From positions 1 to 62,599 of the forward strand of contig JAFIEW010000009.1 of NCBI GenBank assembly GCA_020832375.1: DNA of 62,599 nt, read 5' to 3'. The notes beneath the pieces were generated by a model. The model was not told the origin of the DNA. It saw nothing but the letters and a program-made list of their open reading frames with translations, and made no database searches. The first letter of the stretch is position 1. Each line of letters begins with the position of its first letter. This stretch comes from Cyclobacteriaceae bacterium. Lineage in GTDB: Bacteria > Bacteroidota > Bacteroidia > Cytophagales > Cyclobacteriaceae. This document shows positions 33,931 to 42,688 of the stretch, piece after piece. The position numbers were made by a program, and so were the translations under genes.

Positions 33931-35859
33931 TTACGCAATAACAATCCCTAAAATCTTGGCTAGTTTCTTTTCTACTTGTTTCATTTCTTGATGCATTGCC
34001 AGTTTATCCATCAATTCGCGCTCGTTCTCGGGCTCAATTGTTTTGATTTTTTCCATGTTTTCATGCACCATCTTTCTGATGATCCGCCACTTGAAGCGCA
34101 CGACATCGAGATACATGGCTTTGTGCAAGAGGTCTCTTTCACCGGGTATGTATATACCATGCAGTTTATCCCAGCTTTCACTCACTGCATGTTGCTCGGA
34201 AATCAAATCGGCCACCACCTTAGTTTCTGCAGGTTTGCCGTGCTTAAGAAAATAGTCACTATCGATAAGTAAACCTTGCTCGTGAAAGGTACAAATGGTT
34301 TGATAGATATTTTTATAAACAGGGTCAGAAAAGCTGACCTCCTCGAGCTCCTCCAAGAGGTAATCCAACACATCCATTTCATCGGCAAGGCTCTCGTCAG
34401 CATAAAGCAAAAGCACTCGAATCACCATTCTTTCGGATATGCGAATGGATTCAGCGAGGCCTACTTCTTCAAATTCAAGGATCTTCTCGGTGGCTTTGGC
34501 AGTAGGAGCTTCGGCAGCTTCGGGCTTGCGTTTATTTTCACGTTGTTTCTGTTCTGCCAGCATCCCACGCAAACTCTTTTGCAAGGCACCTAAATCGATG
34601 CTCATGCGAGCGGCGGCGGTTTCTAAGTAAACCTCTTGAGTTAGCGGATCGGGGATGTGTGAAATGGTTTCTACCACCTCGCGGATGGCTTCTGCCCGCT
34701 GATTGGGGTCTTTTGCAGCACTTTCGGCATATAGATCAGCTACAAAGCTAATCAGGTCTTTGGTTTCATTGGAAACATACCGTTTGAAATCAGTGCCCCC
34801 CAGTTTACGACTGTAGCTATCAGGATCTTCACCATCGGGGAAGGTGACGATCTTCACATTCATACCCTCTCTCAAGATGATGTCCATACCACGAAGGGCA
34901 GCCTTAATTCCTGCAGCATCCCCATCATAGAGAAGAGTGACATTGGAAGAGAATCGCTTGATCAGTCGAACCTGCCCCTCCGTCAATGAGGTTCCCGATG
35001 AGGCTACTACATTTTTAACACCTGCCTGATACAGGCTGATCACGTCGGTGTAACCTTCGACTAAATAGCAGTTATCTTGTTTTCTGATCTCATCCTTTGC
35101 CTGAGAGATGCCATAAAGCACATCACTCTTGTGATAGACGAGGGTTTCAGGGGAGTTGATGTATTTCGGTTGCTTCTTATCGTTGGTCAGTATCCGCGCA
35201 CCAAATGCAATTGCCTTTCCTGCCAAATTATGAATGGGAAACATCACCCGACCCCGAAAGCGGTCATACGCCTTATTTTCTTCCTCTTTTTCGAGTATTA
35301 AGCCCGCCTTTGAAAGAATGGCTTGTTGGTAGCCTTTATCCAGTGCAGATTGTAAAAGCCCATCCCATTTATCGAGGGTATAGCCCAGCTCAAATGCCTT
35401 AATGGTTTCCTTAGAAAAGCCTCTTTCCTTAAAGTAGCTCAAGCCGATGCGCTTGCCTTCGTCGCTTTCCCAAAGGTTTTTCTGAAAATACTCGTTGGCG
35501 TAATTCAGTACAATATGAACACTTTCCTTCTCACTCTGCGCCTCTTGCCACTTTTCATCGGGCTCGGTCTCCTCTATCTCAACCCCATACTTCTGTGCCA
35601 ATTGCTTAATGGCCTCTAGGTAGGTAGCCCCTTCCAGCTCCATCACAAAATTAATCGCATCCCCCGCAGCACCACAACCGAAGCATTTATAGATTCCCTT
35701 AGCTGGCGATACAGAAAAACTCGGTGACTTTTCATCATGAAAAGGACAGCAAGCCCAAAGATTCTGTCCTTTTTTCTTCAAAGGCACATAATCTTCCACC
35801 ACATCTTCAATTAAGATGCGACTTTTAACCTCTTGTATAGATCTATCACTGATGGGCAT
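33931..35859 (-). CDS. dnaG: DNA primase DnaG
   Basis: RNA primer synthesis for DNA replication. The zinc-binding domain is complete: Cys38, His41 in CCPFHDEKSPSF, then YKCFGCG (Cys59, Cys62). The TOPRIM region carries the EGYTDV motif, SSGTSLTEGQ and LLYDGDAAG. The C-terminal helicase-interaction domain follows a charged linker (KRKPEAAEAPTAK). The 642 residues are normal. The start is the first ATG after a TAnnTTTG box; the leader would be under 20 nt. Confidence 0.97.
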   Translation of the reverse strand: MPISDRSIQEVKSRILIEDVVEDYVPLKKKGQNLWACCPFHDEKSPSFSVSPAKGIYKCFGCGAAGDAINFVMELEGATYLEAIKQLAQKYGVEIEETEPDEKWQEAQSEKESVHIVLNYANEYFQKNLWESDEGKRIGLSYFKERGFSKETIKAFELGYTLDKWDGLLQSALDKGYQQAILSKAGLILEKEEENKAYDRFRGRVMFPIHNLAGKAIAFGARILTNDKKQPKYINSPETLVYHKSDVLYGISQAKDEIRKQDNCYLVEGYTDVISLYQAGVKNVVASSGTSLTEGQVRLIKRFSSNVTLLYDGDAAGIKAALRGMDIILREGMNVKIVTFPDGEDPDSYSRKLGGTDFKRYVSNETKDLISFVADLYAESAAKDPNQRAEAIREVVETISHIPDPLTQEVYLETAAARMSIDLGALQKSLRGMLAEQKQRENKRKPEAAEAPTAKATEKILEFEEVGLAESIRISERMVIRVLLLYADESLADEMDVLDYLLEELEEVSFSDPVYKNIYQTICTFHEQGLLIDSDYFLKHGKPAETKVVADLISEQHAVSESWDKLHGIYIPGERDLLHKAMYLDVVRFKWRIIRKMVHENMEKIKTIEPENERELMDKLAMHQEMKQVEKKLAKILGIVIA

Positions 35860-35881
35860 GCTGGGCAGCTTTGATACGAAA

Positions 35882-35889
35882 CAAAATTA
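35882..35889 (-). promoter_or_regulatory. Predicted dnaG -7 promoter element
   Basis: TAATTTTG on the minus strand matches TAnnTTTG exactly, 23 bp from the ATG, giving a very short leader. A -33 element is not clear. Confidence 0.42.
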
Positions 35890-35938
35890 ACAGGAATTAT
35901 GCGGAAATGACAGAAGAAAAATTCAATCCTGTTTTTTA

Positions 35939-35953
35939 TTTTCGTGGGATGTG
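35939..35953 (-). repeat. Dispersed CTCATC(C/T)CA motif, copy 6
   Basis: On the minus strand it reads CACATCCCACGAAAA and continues TAAAAAA. One mismatch from the consensus core, intergenic, 80 bp upstream of dnaG. Confidence 0.42.
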
Positions 35954-36124
35954 GATACGACTTGCTCTACTGTCAGAATATTTACTTTTCACGGTTTTGC
36001 AGGCATTTTGGAAATTATGCATGATAATGGAATGGTTTTGAATTACAATTAAATAACCACTATATGAAGATCGATTGACCCTTTACAAATTTATCTTTAC
36101 CGAGTACGATTCACCGCTCACGGC

Positions 36125-36943
36125 TCATGATCCCTTTGCTTTTACAGCAGCAATGACTTTGGCCACTGAACCATGGGTGTCCATCAATTTCAGCGCTTCT
36201 TCGTAGCTCACCTCCAGCTCGTCTGTCAACATTCGTGCACCCCTATCAATGAGTTTGTTATTCGAAAGCTGCATATTGACCATTTTATTGCCTTTTACTT
36301 TCCCTATTCTAACCATTAAAGCGGTAGAAATCATATTAAGAATGAGCTTCTGAGCGGTTCCTGCCTTCATACGGGTACTTCCAGTCACATATTCAGGACC
36401 AACAATGGCCTCGATGGCATGGTGTGCTATTTTTGAAAGCGGGCTATTAGGATTATTACTGATACCGGCAGTAAGAAGCCCCTGTTTTCTAGCCATCTTG
36501 ATACCCCCTAATACATAGGGAGTAGTACCTGATGCCGTGATACCGACTAAAACATCGCCGGAATTAATATTAAAAGCTTTAAGATCTTCCCAAGCTTGAT
36601 CCTCATCGTCTTCGGCAAATTCTACTGCTTTTCGAATTGCTGAATCACCACCAGCGATGATGCCAATCACTCTATCGTGAGCCATACCATAGGTAGGTGG
36701 TATTTCAGAGGCATCTAATATCCCCAATCTGCCGCTTGTGCCGGCACCGATATAAAACAGGCGCCCTCCTTTTTCAAAAAGAGGCACCAATTCTTCGATA
36801 AATGCACTGATAGCAGGGATACAAGCTTCTACTGCGGCAGCAATTTTGGCGTCTTCCCTGTTGATCTCGCTAAGAATTTCAGCTGCTGATTTCTGCTCTA
36901 AAGAGGCATAGAGAGAAGGACTTTCGGTAATTTTCTTATTCAT
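36125..36943 (-). CDS. murQ: N-acetylmuramic acid 6-phosphate etherase MurQ
   Basis: Cleaves the lactyl ether of MurNAc-6-phosphate to give GlcNAc-6-phosphate, the key step of muropeptide recycling in the cytoplasm. It has a single SIS domain with LFYIGAGTSGRLGILDASE and PPTYGM (the glutamate of DASE is the family's catalytic candidate), ITASGTTPYVLGG and the VTGSTRMKAGTAQK block. The start at 36943 (MNKKITESPSLYASL) is preferred over the ATG at 36958, whose five extra codons lie in the A-rich tail of a dispersed-motif copy. The 272 residues are somewhat short of the usual 290-300. The DeoR-type regulator gene lies upstream on the same strand, and nagB is divergent from that. Confidence 0.95.
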   Translation of the reverse strand: MNKKITESPSLYASLEQKSAAEILSEINREDAKIAAAVEACIPAISAFIEELVPLFEKGGRLFYIGAGTSGRLGILDASEIPPTYGMAHDRVIGIIAGGDSAIRKAVEFAEDDEDQAWEDLKAFNINSGDVLVGITASGTTPYVLGGIKMARKQGLLTAGISNNPNSPLSKIAHHAIEAIVGPEYVTGSTRMKAGTAQKLILNMISTALMVRIGKVKGNKMVNMQLSNNKLIDRGARMLTDELEVSYEEALKLMDTHGSVAKVIAAVKAKGS

Positions 36944-36950
36944 TCTTTTA

Positions 36951-36966
36951 TTTTTCATGAGATGAG
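36951..36966 (-). repeat. Dispersed CTCATC(C/T)CA motif, copy 7, at the murQ start
   Basis: On the minus strand it reads CTCATCTCATGAAAAA, and the preferred murQ ATG follows within about 10 bp. The spacing to the start codon matches copy 2 at cysH. Confidence 0.45.
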
Positions 36967-37040
36967 TATCATGGATCTCATCGGTCTGGTATCAAAATTG
37001 AAATTAAAAAACTTCCTCTGCTTTAACTTTAAGGTTAAAC

Positions 37041-37074
37041 CAAGCTGTATCACAATACAAGCTGTATCACAATA
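37041..37074. repeat. 17-bp perfect tandem duplication at the end of the deoR-type gene
   Basis: The unit CAAGCTGTATCACAATA occurs twice without spacing (37041-37057, 37058-37074). Each unit contains the palindrome-like TGTAT-CACA-ATACA. The second copy covers the last codons and the stop of the regulator gene, so this is either a recent slippage duplication or a doubled operator in front of murQ. Confidence 0.8.
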
Positions 37075-37816
37075 CATTTATTCCCGCCTCTTGAAAAGGC
37101 AATAAAATTTCATTATCCGGCTCAAGTTCGGTAATGATTGTTTTTATTCGGCTAATATCACACGTTTTATATCTTTGTACGCTATTAATTTTATCTGAAA
37201 TACTTAAAACAACTGTATGTTTAGCAGCTTGTATCATGCTTTTTTTAACTTGAATAATTTCCCAATCTAATTCTGTCAATCCAGCTTCGGGGTGAATATG
37301 ACCAGACCCGATGAATGAAAAGTCTACCCTGATTTCATTAAGGGTGGTGATACATTGCCCTCCAGCTGCAATTTTAGCAGCTTTAGATAATTTACCACCC
37401 AATAAAATAATTTCTATATTATCATGCTCCATTAAAAGCATTGCAATTATAGGACTGGGAGTAAAAACAGTAAGATGAAGATGATGAGGGATTAACTTTA
37501 CCAACTCCTGATTGGTAGTCCCACCACTTATCAGGACCACATTACCGTTTTTGAGCAAACCGATGGCCTTTCTAGCAATCAATCGTTTTTTATCTTGCTT
37601 AAATACAGTGGTTGCTAATGGATTATAAGAATTAAAGTCGTTGGAAATAGCACCACCATGCACTTTTTTAAGTTTTTTCAATGAAGAAAGTTCATTGACA
37701 TCTCTTCTTACAGTATCAATCGATACGTTCAAGGCCTCAGACAAATCACTCAACAATACTCTATTGTGAATCTGCACTCGGTCCATGATGTATAACTGTC
37801 TCTCCTCTTTAAGCAT
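37067..37816 (-). CDS. DeoR/GlpR-family transcription regulator
   Basis: Sugar-phosphate-responsive repressor type. The N-terminal winged HTH is clear: LLSDLSEALNVSIDTVRRDV, then KKLKKVHGGA (about 17-57). The C-terminal effector domain has the isomerase-like blocks VLISGGTTNQELVKLIP and FIGSGHIHPEAGLTE. The 249 residues are normal. It sits between murQ (same strand, downstream) and the divergent nagB fusion, so it most likely controls amino-sugar/muropeptide recycling with an amino-sugar phosphate as effector. That link is positional inference. Confidence 0.9.
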   Translation of the reverse strand: MLKEERQLYIMDRVQIHNRVLLSDLSEALNVSIDTVRRDVNELSSLKKLKKVHGGAISNDFNSYNPLATTVFKQDKKRLIARKAIGLLKNGNVVLISGGTTNQELVKLIPHHLHLTVFTPSPIIAMLLMEHDNIEIILLGGKLSKAAKIAAGGQCITTLNEIRVDFSFIGSGHIHPEAGLTELDWEIIQVKKSMIQAAKHTVVLSISDKINSVQRYKTCDISRIKTIITELEPDNEILLPFQEAGINVL

Positions 37817-38139
37817 CTGAATTTAGTCGTGGTATATCTATAAAATATATATTACCGCAAAATAATGCAAAAAACTGCAAAAAACAATTCTCTTCGCAAT
37901 AAATATCCTAAAATAAAGAGATAACTTTAAAGAGAACCATAGGTAATCTTTAAATAGTCAAAAAATCTACTGGTTTTGTAAGGACTAGTTTAAAATCAAA
38001 TTCATCTTAGGCATAAAATATGACAAACATTTACCTAAGCTGCAATTTACAGCAAAAATACAGAAAAAAAGCCGCAAAAGATTGCTATTTTAGGAAATTA
38101 TCTTTAGTATTGTCAATAGAATTTTTAATCTAGGCAATC
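37817..38139. other. Divergent regulatory region, deoR-type gene / nagB
   Basis: 323 bp, very AT-rich, holding the promoters of both genes. It includes a perfect 10-bp tandem repeat (37866-37885) and further GCAAAA-containing words near 38052 and 38074 just upstream of nagB. No gene. Confidence 0.5.
37866..37885. promoter_or_regulatory. Candidate DeoR-type operator: tandem TGCAAAAAAC
   Basis: TGCAAAAAAC occurs twice in direct tandem, one helical turn apart, 50 bp upstream of the regulator's own start. Related words, (C/T)GCAAAA, recur near nagB and, as TGCAAAAAC at 47016-47024, upstream of susC. Direct-repeat operators are common for this family, but A-rich words also arise by chance. Confidence 0.35.
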
Positions 38140-40113
38140 ATGATATACGACCCGCAATCAAAAAAATTTGAGAAAATCAACACACTCATCTATGAGGATT
38201 CAGAATCAGGCTCTTATTATGTGGCAAAAGAGATCGCACAATTAATCAAAGACAAAACTGCAAAAGGTGAATATGCAGTTCTTGGTTTAGCGACCGGATC
38301 TTCACCCACAAAAATATATGAGTACTTGGTTCAGTTTCACAAGAATGAAGGCTTGAGTTTTCAAAATGTAGTGACCTTCAATTTAGATGAATATTACCCG
38401 ATGAAACGGGATTCACTACAAAGCTATGTTCGATTTATGCATGAGCATTTATTTGATCATGTAGATATTCGTCAGGATCACATACATATCCCCAATGGTG
38501 AACTCAAACAAGAAGATATTAAAGATTATACAGCTGCCTACGAACAAAAAATTATATCATTTGGCGGAATAGATATTCAATTATTGGGTATAGGTCGTAC
38601 AGGTCATATTGGTTTTAATGAGCCTGGATCTACAAAAAAGAGTGCTACCAGGCTGATTAGACTTGACAAAAGAACACGTTTAGATGCTGCTGGCGACTTT
38701 TTTGGAGAGGAGAATGTACCTGACCGAGCCATTACTATGGGTGTAGGCACAATACTCAATGCTCGAAGAATATTCTTAATGGGTTGGGGTGAGGGAAAGG
38801 CTAAAATCATTAGAGAAACAGTCGAAGGAAAGAAAACTGAATCAGTACCGGCTACTTTTCTACAAGACCACCCCAAATGCGAGTTTATAATTGACAAAGC
38901 AGCTGCCTCGGAACTCACAAGAATTAAGATGCCATGGCTGGTGGGTGAATGTGAATGGAATGCACAATTGATAAAGTCTGCCGTCATTTGGCTTTCTGAG
39001 AAGGTCAATAAGGCGGTTTTAAAAATAACCAACGAAGACTACAGTGAATATGGCATGAGTGGCCTCATTGCAGAATACGGTTCAGCTGAAGAAATCAATT
39101 TAAAAGTTTTTAATCAGCTTCAAGCAACGATCACAGGATGGCCTGGGGGAAAACCTAGTGTTGATGACACAGGAAGGCCGGAACGCGCAGAACCATTCCC
39201 CAAGCGGATACTTATTTTCAGTCCTCATCCCGACGATGATGTAATATCTATGGGCGGTACACTTTTACGCCTTCAAGATCAAGGTCATGAAGTACATGTT
39301 GCTTATCAAACAAGTGGCAATATTGCTGTCTTTGATGATGAGGTGATACGCTTTTTAGACTTTGCTAGAGATGCTGTCAAAGAGAAAAAAGCAGGAGAGA
39401 GTATTGAAAAATTACTCAAAGAAGTTAGATCTTTTATTCAATCAAAGTCACCAGGGCAGGTTGATTCCGATGAAATACAAAAATTCAAAGGCTTAATTCG
39501 AAAAGGGGAGGCATTAGCAGCTTGTCGATATTGTGGGATTAAAGAAGAGAATGCCCACTTTATGAACCTACCCTTTTATGAAACTGGAAAAGTAAAAAAG
39601 GACCCCCCTACTCTAAAAGACATACAAATCACCAGTGATTTACTCAATAAAATCAAGCCTCATCAAATTTATGCTGCAGGTGATCTTTCTGACCCACACG
39701 GAACTCATAGAGTATGTCTGCAGATAATTTATGAGTCATTACAGCACCTGAAAGAACAAAATGAAGATTGGTTGAATGATTGCTGGGTATGGCTCTATAG
39801 AGGTGCTTGGCAAGAATGGGATATCGCTGACATGGAAATGGCAGTACCGATTGGTCCTAAAGATATGAAACGAAAAATACATGCAATTTTCAAACATCAA
39901 TCTCAAAAAGACCGAGCAATGTTTCCTGGAAATGATGATAGAGAATTCTGGAAACGAGCAGAAGATAGAAATACTGATACTGCCAGAAGATATAATGAAT
40001 TAGGCTTACCAGAGTATGAGGCGATTGAAGGATTTGTTAGATACCATTTTGATAAGGTAGAAATCAAAAAAACAATCTTAAAAAGTTCAGAATTAAAACA
40101 AATAATGGCTTAA
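38140..40113 (+). CDS. nagB: Fusion: glucosamine-6-phosphate deaminase + PIG-L deacetylase domain
   Basis: Residues 1-270 are NagB: LATGSSPTKIYEYL (50-63), NLDEYYPM (81-88, catalytic-type Asp83) and GRTGHIGFNEPGS (152-164, His156). This part turns GlcN-6-P into fructose-6-P and ammonia. After a linker, residues about 350-640 form a PIG-L/LmbE-like zinc deacetylase with the metal-binding PHPDDDVISMGGTLL block near 362 and a late GDLSDPHGTHR. The two activities may act in series on GlcNAc-6-P (deacetylate, then deaminate), replacing NagA; the pairing is known from Bacteroidota NagB proteins, but the deacetylase substrate is inferred. The 657-residue frame is uninterrupted. It is the first gene of the recycling cluster on the plus strand. 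Confidence 0.9.
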   Translation: MIYDPQSKKFEKINTLIYEDSESGSYYVAKEIAQLIKDKTAKGEYAVLGLATGSSPTKIYEYLVQFHKNEGLSFQNVVTFNLDEYYPMKRDSLQSYVRFMHEHLFDHVDIRQDHIHIPNGELKQEDIKDYTAAYEQKIISFGGIDIQLLGIGRTGHIGFNEPGSTKKSATRLIRLDKRTRLDAAGDFFGEENVPDRAITMGVGTILNARRIFLMGWGEGKAKIIRETVEGKKTESVPATFLQDHPKCEFIIDKAAASELTRIKMPWLVGECEWNAQLIKSAVIWLSEKVNKAVLKITNEDYSEYGMSGLIAEYGSAEEINLKVFNQLQATITGWPGGKPSVDDTGRPERAEPFPKRILIFSPHPDDDVISMGGTLLRLQDQGHEVHVAYQTSGNIAVFDDEVIRFLDFARDAVKEKKAGESIEKLLKEVRSFIQSKSPGQVDSDEIQKFKGLIRKGEALAACRYCGIKEENAHFMNLPFYETGKVKKDPPTLKDIQITSDLLNKIKPHQIYAAGDLSDPHGTHRVCLQIIYESLQHLKEQNEDWLNDCWVWLYRGAWQEWDIADMEMAVPIGPKDMKRKIHAIFKHQSQKDRAMFPGNDDREFWKRAEDRNTDTARRYNELGLPEYEAIEGFVRYHFDKVEIKKTILKSSELKQIMA

Positions 40114-40554
40114 AACTCAAAAAAGTATAAAAGCCCAGAAATAGAAATTGAAGTTTGTGTTTGTGTTTGTTGTGTGATTGATTTGTTAAAATCGGCCGGA
40201 AAGGTTTCCGGTCGATTTTACTATTCAATCCACCTTAAAAACAAAAAAATTATGCCTTTTATTTGTATGAAGACCTGTACAAATTATTTAATTCGGAATT
40301 GAGGTTCATCATTTTAAAACAACGAATTAAAAGTAAACTAAAGGAACAACAAAAAAATAGTGCTATCAGAGGTCTTGCTTCATTATAGTCTTGCCAGTTA
40401 TTATAAATGACCAAGACTCAATAGATCCGGTACCACCAAAAATTGAATTCAATCGACCAAAAGGCCTAAGCATCCTATACAACAATCTAGCGCTTAGTTA
40501 AATAACGAATTTGTAGTGAGCCGATAATTAGTCCATTATTCTAAATTTCATCCT
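40114..40554. other. Intergenic region, nagB / GHL10 gene
   Basis: 441 bp containing a TTTGTG microsatellite-like run (about three units near 40152-40170), the nagB terminator, and otherwise AT-rich DNA. No supported gene; the promoter of the next operon is expected in its last 150 bp. Confidence 0.5.
40188..40219 (+). terminator. Terminator of nagB
   Basis: AAAATCG (40188-40194) pairs with CGATTTT (40213-40219), continued by a G-T wobble and CCGGAA/TTCCGG around an AGGT loop: about 14 bp. The T-tract is within the stem end. It lies 75 bp past the stop codon. Confidence 0.85.
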
Positions 40555-42123
40555 ATGATCATCACCAATAATTATAAATCATCACGATTCTTCTTTACTG
40601 CTCTATTCATTGTGCTAGTTTCGGGATGTTCAGTACTTCAACAACAAGACGCTATTCCCGAAAAGAGAGAATTTAGAGGGTTTTGGGTGGCCACAGTGTT
40701 AAATATTGATTGGCCTCAACACCCAAAAGATGAACTAGAAAAACAGAAGCGTGATTTCATTGAAATCCTAGATTTTTATCAAAACCTAAATTTCAACGCT
40801 GCAATCGTTCAAATTCGAGCTGTAGGCGATGCTTTTTATCCTAGTGACCTAGCTCCATGGTCAAAATATTTAAGCGGCGAACAAGGGAAGTCGCTTGAGG
40901 GCCACGAAAACATCCTCGAATGGATGATTGAAGCTTGTCATGAACGTGGCATGGAATTTCACGCATGGTTGAATCCTTATCGAGCTACTTTCAACCTTGA
41001 CACCACGCAGCTATCCAAAGATCATGACTATTACCTCCATCCGGAGTGGATGGTTCAATATGGTAATAAATTCTACTATGATCCGGGAATTCCGGATGTT
41101 GAGGATCACCTCATGAAAATTATCCGTGAGATAGTAGTTAACTATGATATTGACGCGCTTCATTTTGATGATTACTTTTATCCCTACCGAATAGAGGGTG
41201 AAGAATTTGGAGATGAAGCAAGTTACTCGCAGTATCGTCATTCGGAAGACCAAACTAGGGCAGATTGGAGAAGAGAGAATGTAAACCGCTTGATTGAAAG
41301 AATCCATCAGGAAAGTAAAGCCGAGAAAGCTCACGTCCAATTTGGTATCAGTCCTTTTGGCGTTTGGCGTAATTTTGACATCGACCCTAGAGGATCAGAC
41401 TCTAGAGCAGGACAAACTAATTTTGACGACCTCTTTGCAGATGTATTGCAGTGGATAGAAGCAGGAACTATCGACTACCTTTTGCCTCAAATTTACTGGA
41501 GCTTAGATTATGAATTAGCATCTCACAAAAAACTAATTAACTGGTGGGTAAACCATGCCGGCAACACCAATCTTTATGTAGGTAATGGACCTTATAAGAT
41601 CAAAAATGACCGAGATAAAGCTTGGAATAAAAAGAAGGAACTTGCTCAACAGGTCGATTATGCACGCAAACAGTCGCGAGTGCAGGGAAATGCATTTTTT
41701 AGTGCAAAATCATTGATGCAGGTAGATGAGAAGTATTTGAAATCACTCAGAAAGGTGACCTATGCTCATCCCTCGCTACCTCCTGCCGCACCTTATGCGA
41801 CACAGTTACCTTCGCGACCGATTATTTTAAACTGGCGAGAAAATAATGGGGTGTACGTACTGAAACTTGATGCAAAAGAGATGGAAACGATCCGATATGT
41901 AATGGTATATGGTAGCGAAGATAGTAGATCGATCAATATTAATGACCCCCGAAATATCAAATCCAAAATATCAGTGAAAGGCAGATTATCGGATGAAGGT
42001 TTCTATAAATTTGAGATAGATGCTGCACAATTAGCAGGCAACCACTTGATGGGAATCACTCTAATAGATCGATTTGGAATGGAAAGCTTCGCAGAAATTA
42101 TCCGACTAGATCATAGTAAGTGA
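40555..42123 (+). CDS. GHL10 (family-10-like) glycosyl hydrolase lipoprotein
   Basis: A lipoprotein signal with lipobox VSGC (Cys25) places it in an outer or periplasmic membrane. The mature part starts KREFRGFWVATVLNIDWP, the hallmark of the GHL10/YngK-type proteins (PF02638), followed by FHAWLNPYRA, ALHFDDYFYPY (candidate acidic residues) and FGISPFGVWRN. A C-terminal beta-domain (about 420-522) completes 522 residues. Members are thought to act on peptidoglycan glycan strands or related glycans; the neighbours (AmpG-like, NagZ, MurQ) agree with that. It is the first gene of a tight plus-strand operon. Confidence 0.85.
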   Translation: MIITNNYKSSRFFFTALFIVLVSGCSVLQQQDAIPEKREFRGFWVATVLNIDWPQHPKDELEKQKRDFIEILDFYQNLNFNAAIVQIRAVGDAFYPSDLAPWSKYLSGEQGKSLEGHENILEWMIEACHERGMEFHAWLNPYRATFNLDTTQLSKDHDYYLHPEWMVQYGNKFYYDPGIPDVEDHLMKIIREIVVNYDIDALHFDDYFYPYRIEGEEFGDEASYSQYRHSEDQTRADWRRENVNRLIERIHQESKAEKAHVQFGISPFGVWRNFDIDPRGSDSRAGQTNFDDLFADVLQWIEAGTIDYLLPQIYWSLDYELASHKKLINWWVNHAGNTNLYVGNGPYKIKNDRDKAWNKKKELAQQVDYARKQSRVQGNAFFSAKSLMQVDEKYLKSLRKVTYAHPSLPPAAPYATQLPSRPIILNWRENNGVYVLKLDAKEMETIRYVMVYGSEDSRSININDPRNIKSKISVKGRLSDEGFYKFEIDAAQLAGNHLMGITLIDRFGMESFAEIIRLDHSK

Positions 42124-42193
42124 TGCACAAACTAGATATCAACTAGCACTATCACACAAATAAAATAGTCAGAAACTATTAAAGACAATCAAG

Positions 42194-42688
42194 ATGCAGG
42201 ACATGATCGTGAACCTCGAACAAATTAAATGGGATTTTTCGGAGGAAGAAAAATTGCAGTCGCTGGGAATCATCGTCCGGAAGCCCATAGCTCCGGAACT
42301 AGATCAGGTATCAAGATGGATAGCCAATCATTTCAGTGCCTACTGGTCATGTGAGGCACAGGTAGCCTTTTCAAAAGCACCAGTGGGGATGTGGGTAGCA
42401 CAGAGAGCAGTGGAAAATGAGTTAGTAGGCTTTGCCTGCTTTGATTGTACTGCAAGAGGTTTTTTCGGTCCTACTGGCGTATCTGAAAGTGCCCGTGGAA
42501 AAGGCATAGGTAAAGCCTTGCTGCTACGTTCATTGTTTAGTTTGAAAGAGCTTGGATATGCTTACGCTATCATCGGGGGTGTGGGTCCTTTTGCCTACTA
42601 TGAAAAAGTAGTGGGCGCTCAGATAATTGCAGGATCAGAAAGAAACATATACAACCACATGCTGCGCTACCCAAAGAATAAAAAATGA
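42194..42688 (+). CDS. GNAT-family N-acetyltransferase
   Basis: 164 residues with the acetyl-CoA-binding motif A visible as GPTGVSESARGKGIGKALLLRSL: the R-x-x-G-x-G segment lies near residues 98-106. The substrate is unknown; an amino-sugar, cell-wall peptide or antibiotic-like substrate would fit the recycling neighbourhood. The stop overlaps the next gene's ATG by 4 bp (ATGA), so it is in one operon with the AmpG-like permease. Confidence 0.85.
   Translation: MQDMIVNLEQIKWDFSEEEKLQSLGIIVRKPIAPELDQVSRWIANHFSAYWSCEAQVAFSKAPVGMWVAQRAVENELVGFACFDCTARGFFGPTGVSESARGKGIGKALLLRSLFSLKELGYAYAIIGGVGPFAYYEKVVGAQIIAGSERNIYNHMLRYPKNKK

Noticed and set aside
40152-40170. TTTGTG repeats as a CRISPR or VNTR locus
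   Set aside because: Only about three 6-bp units without spacers; a short low-complexity run, noted in the intergenic entry only.
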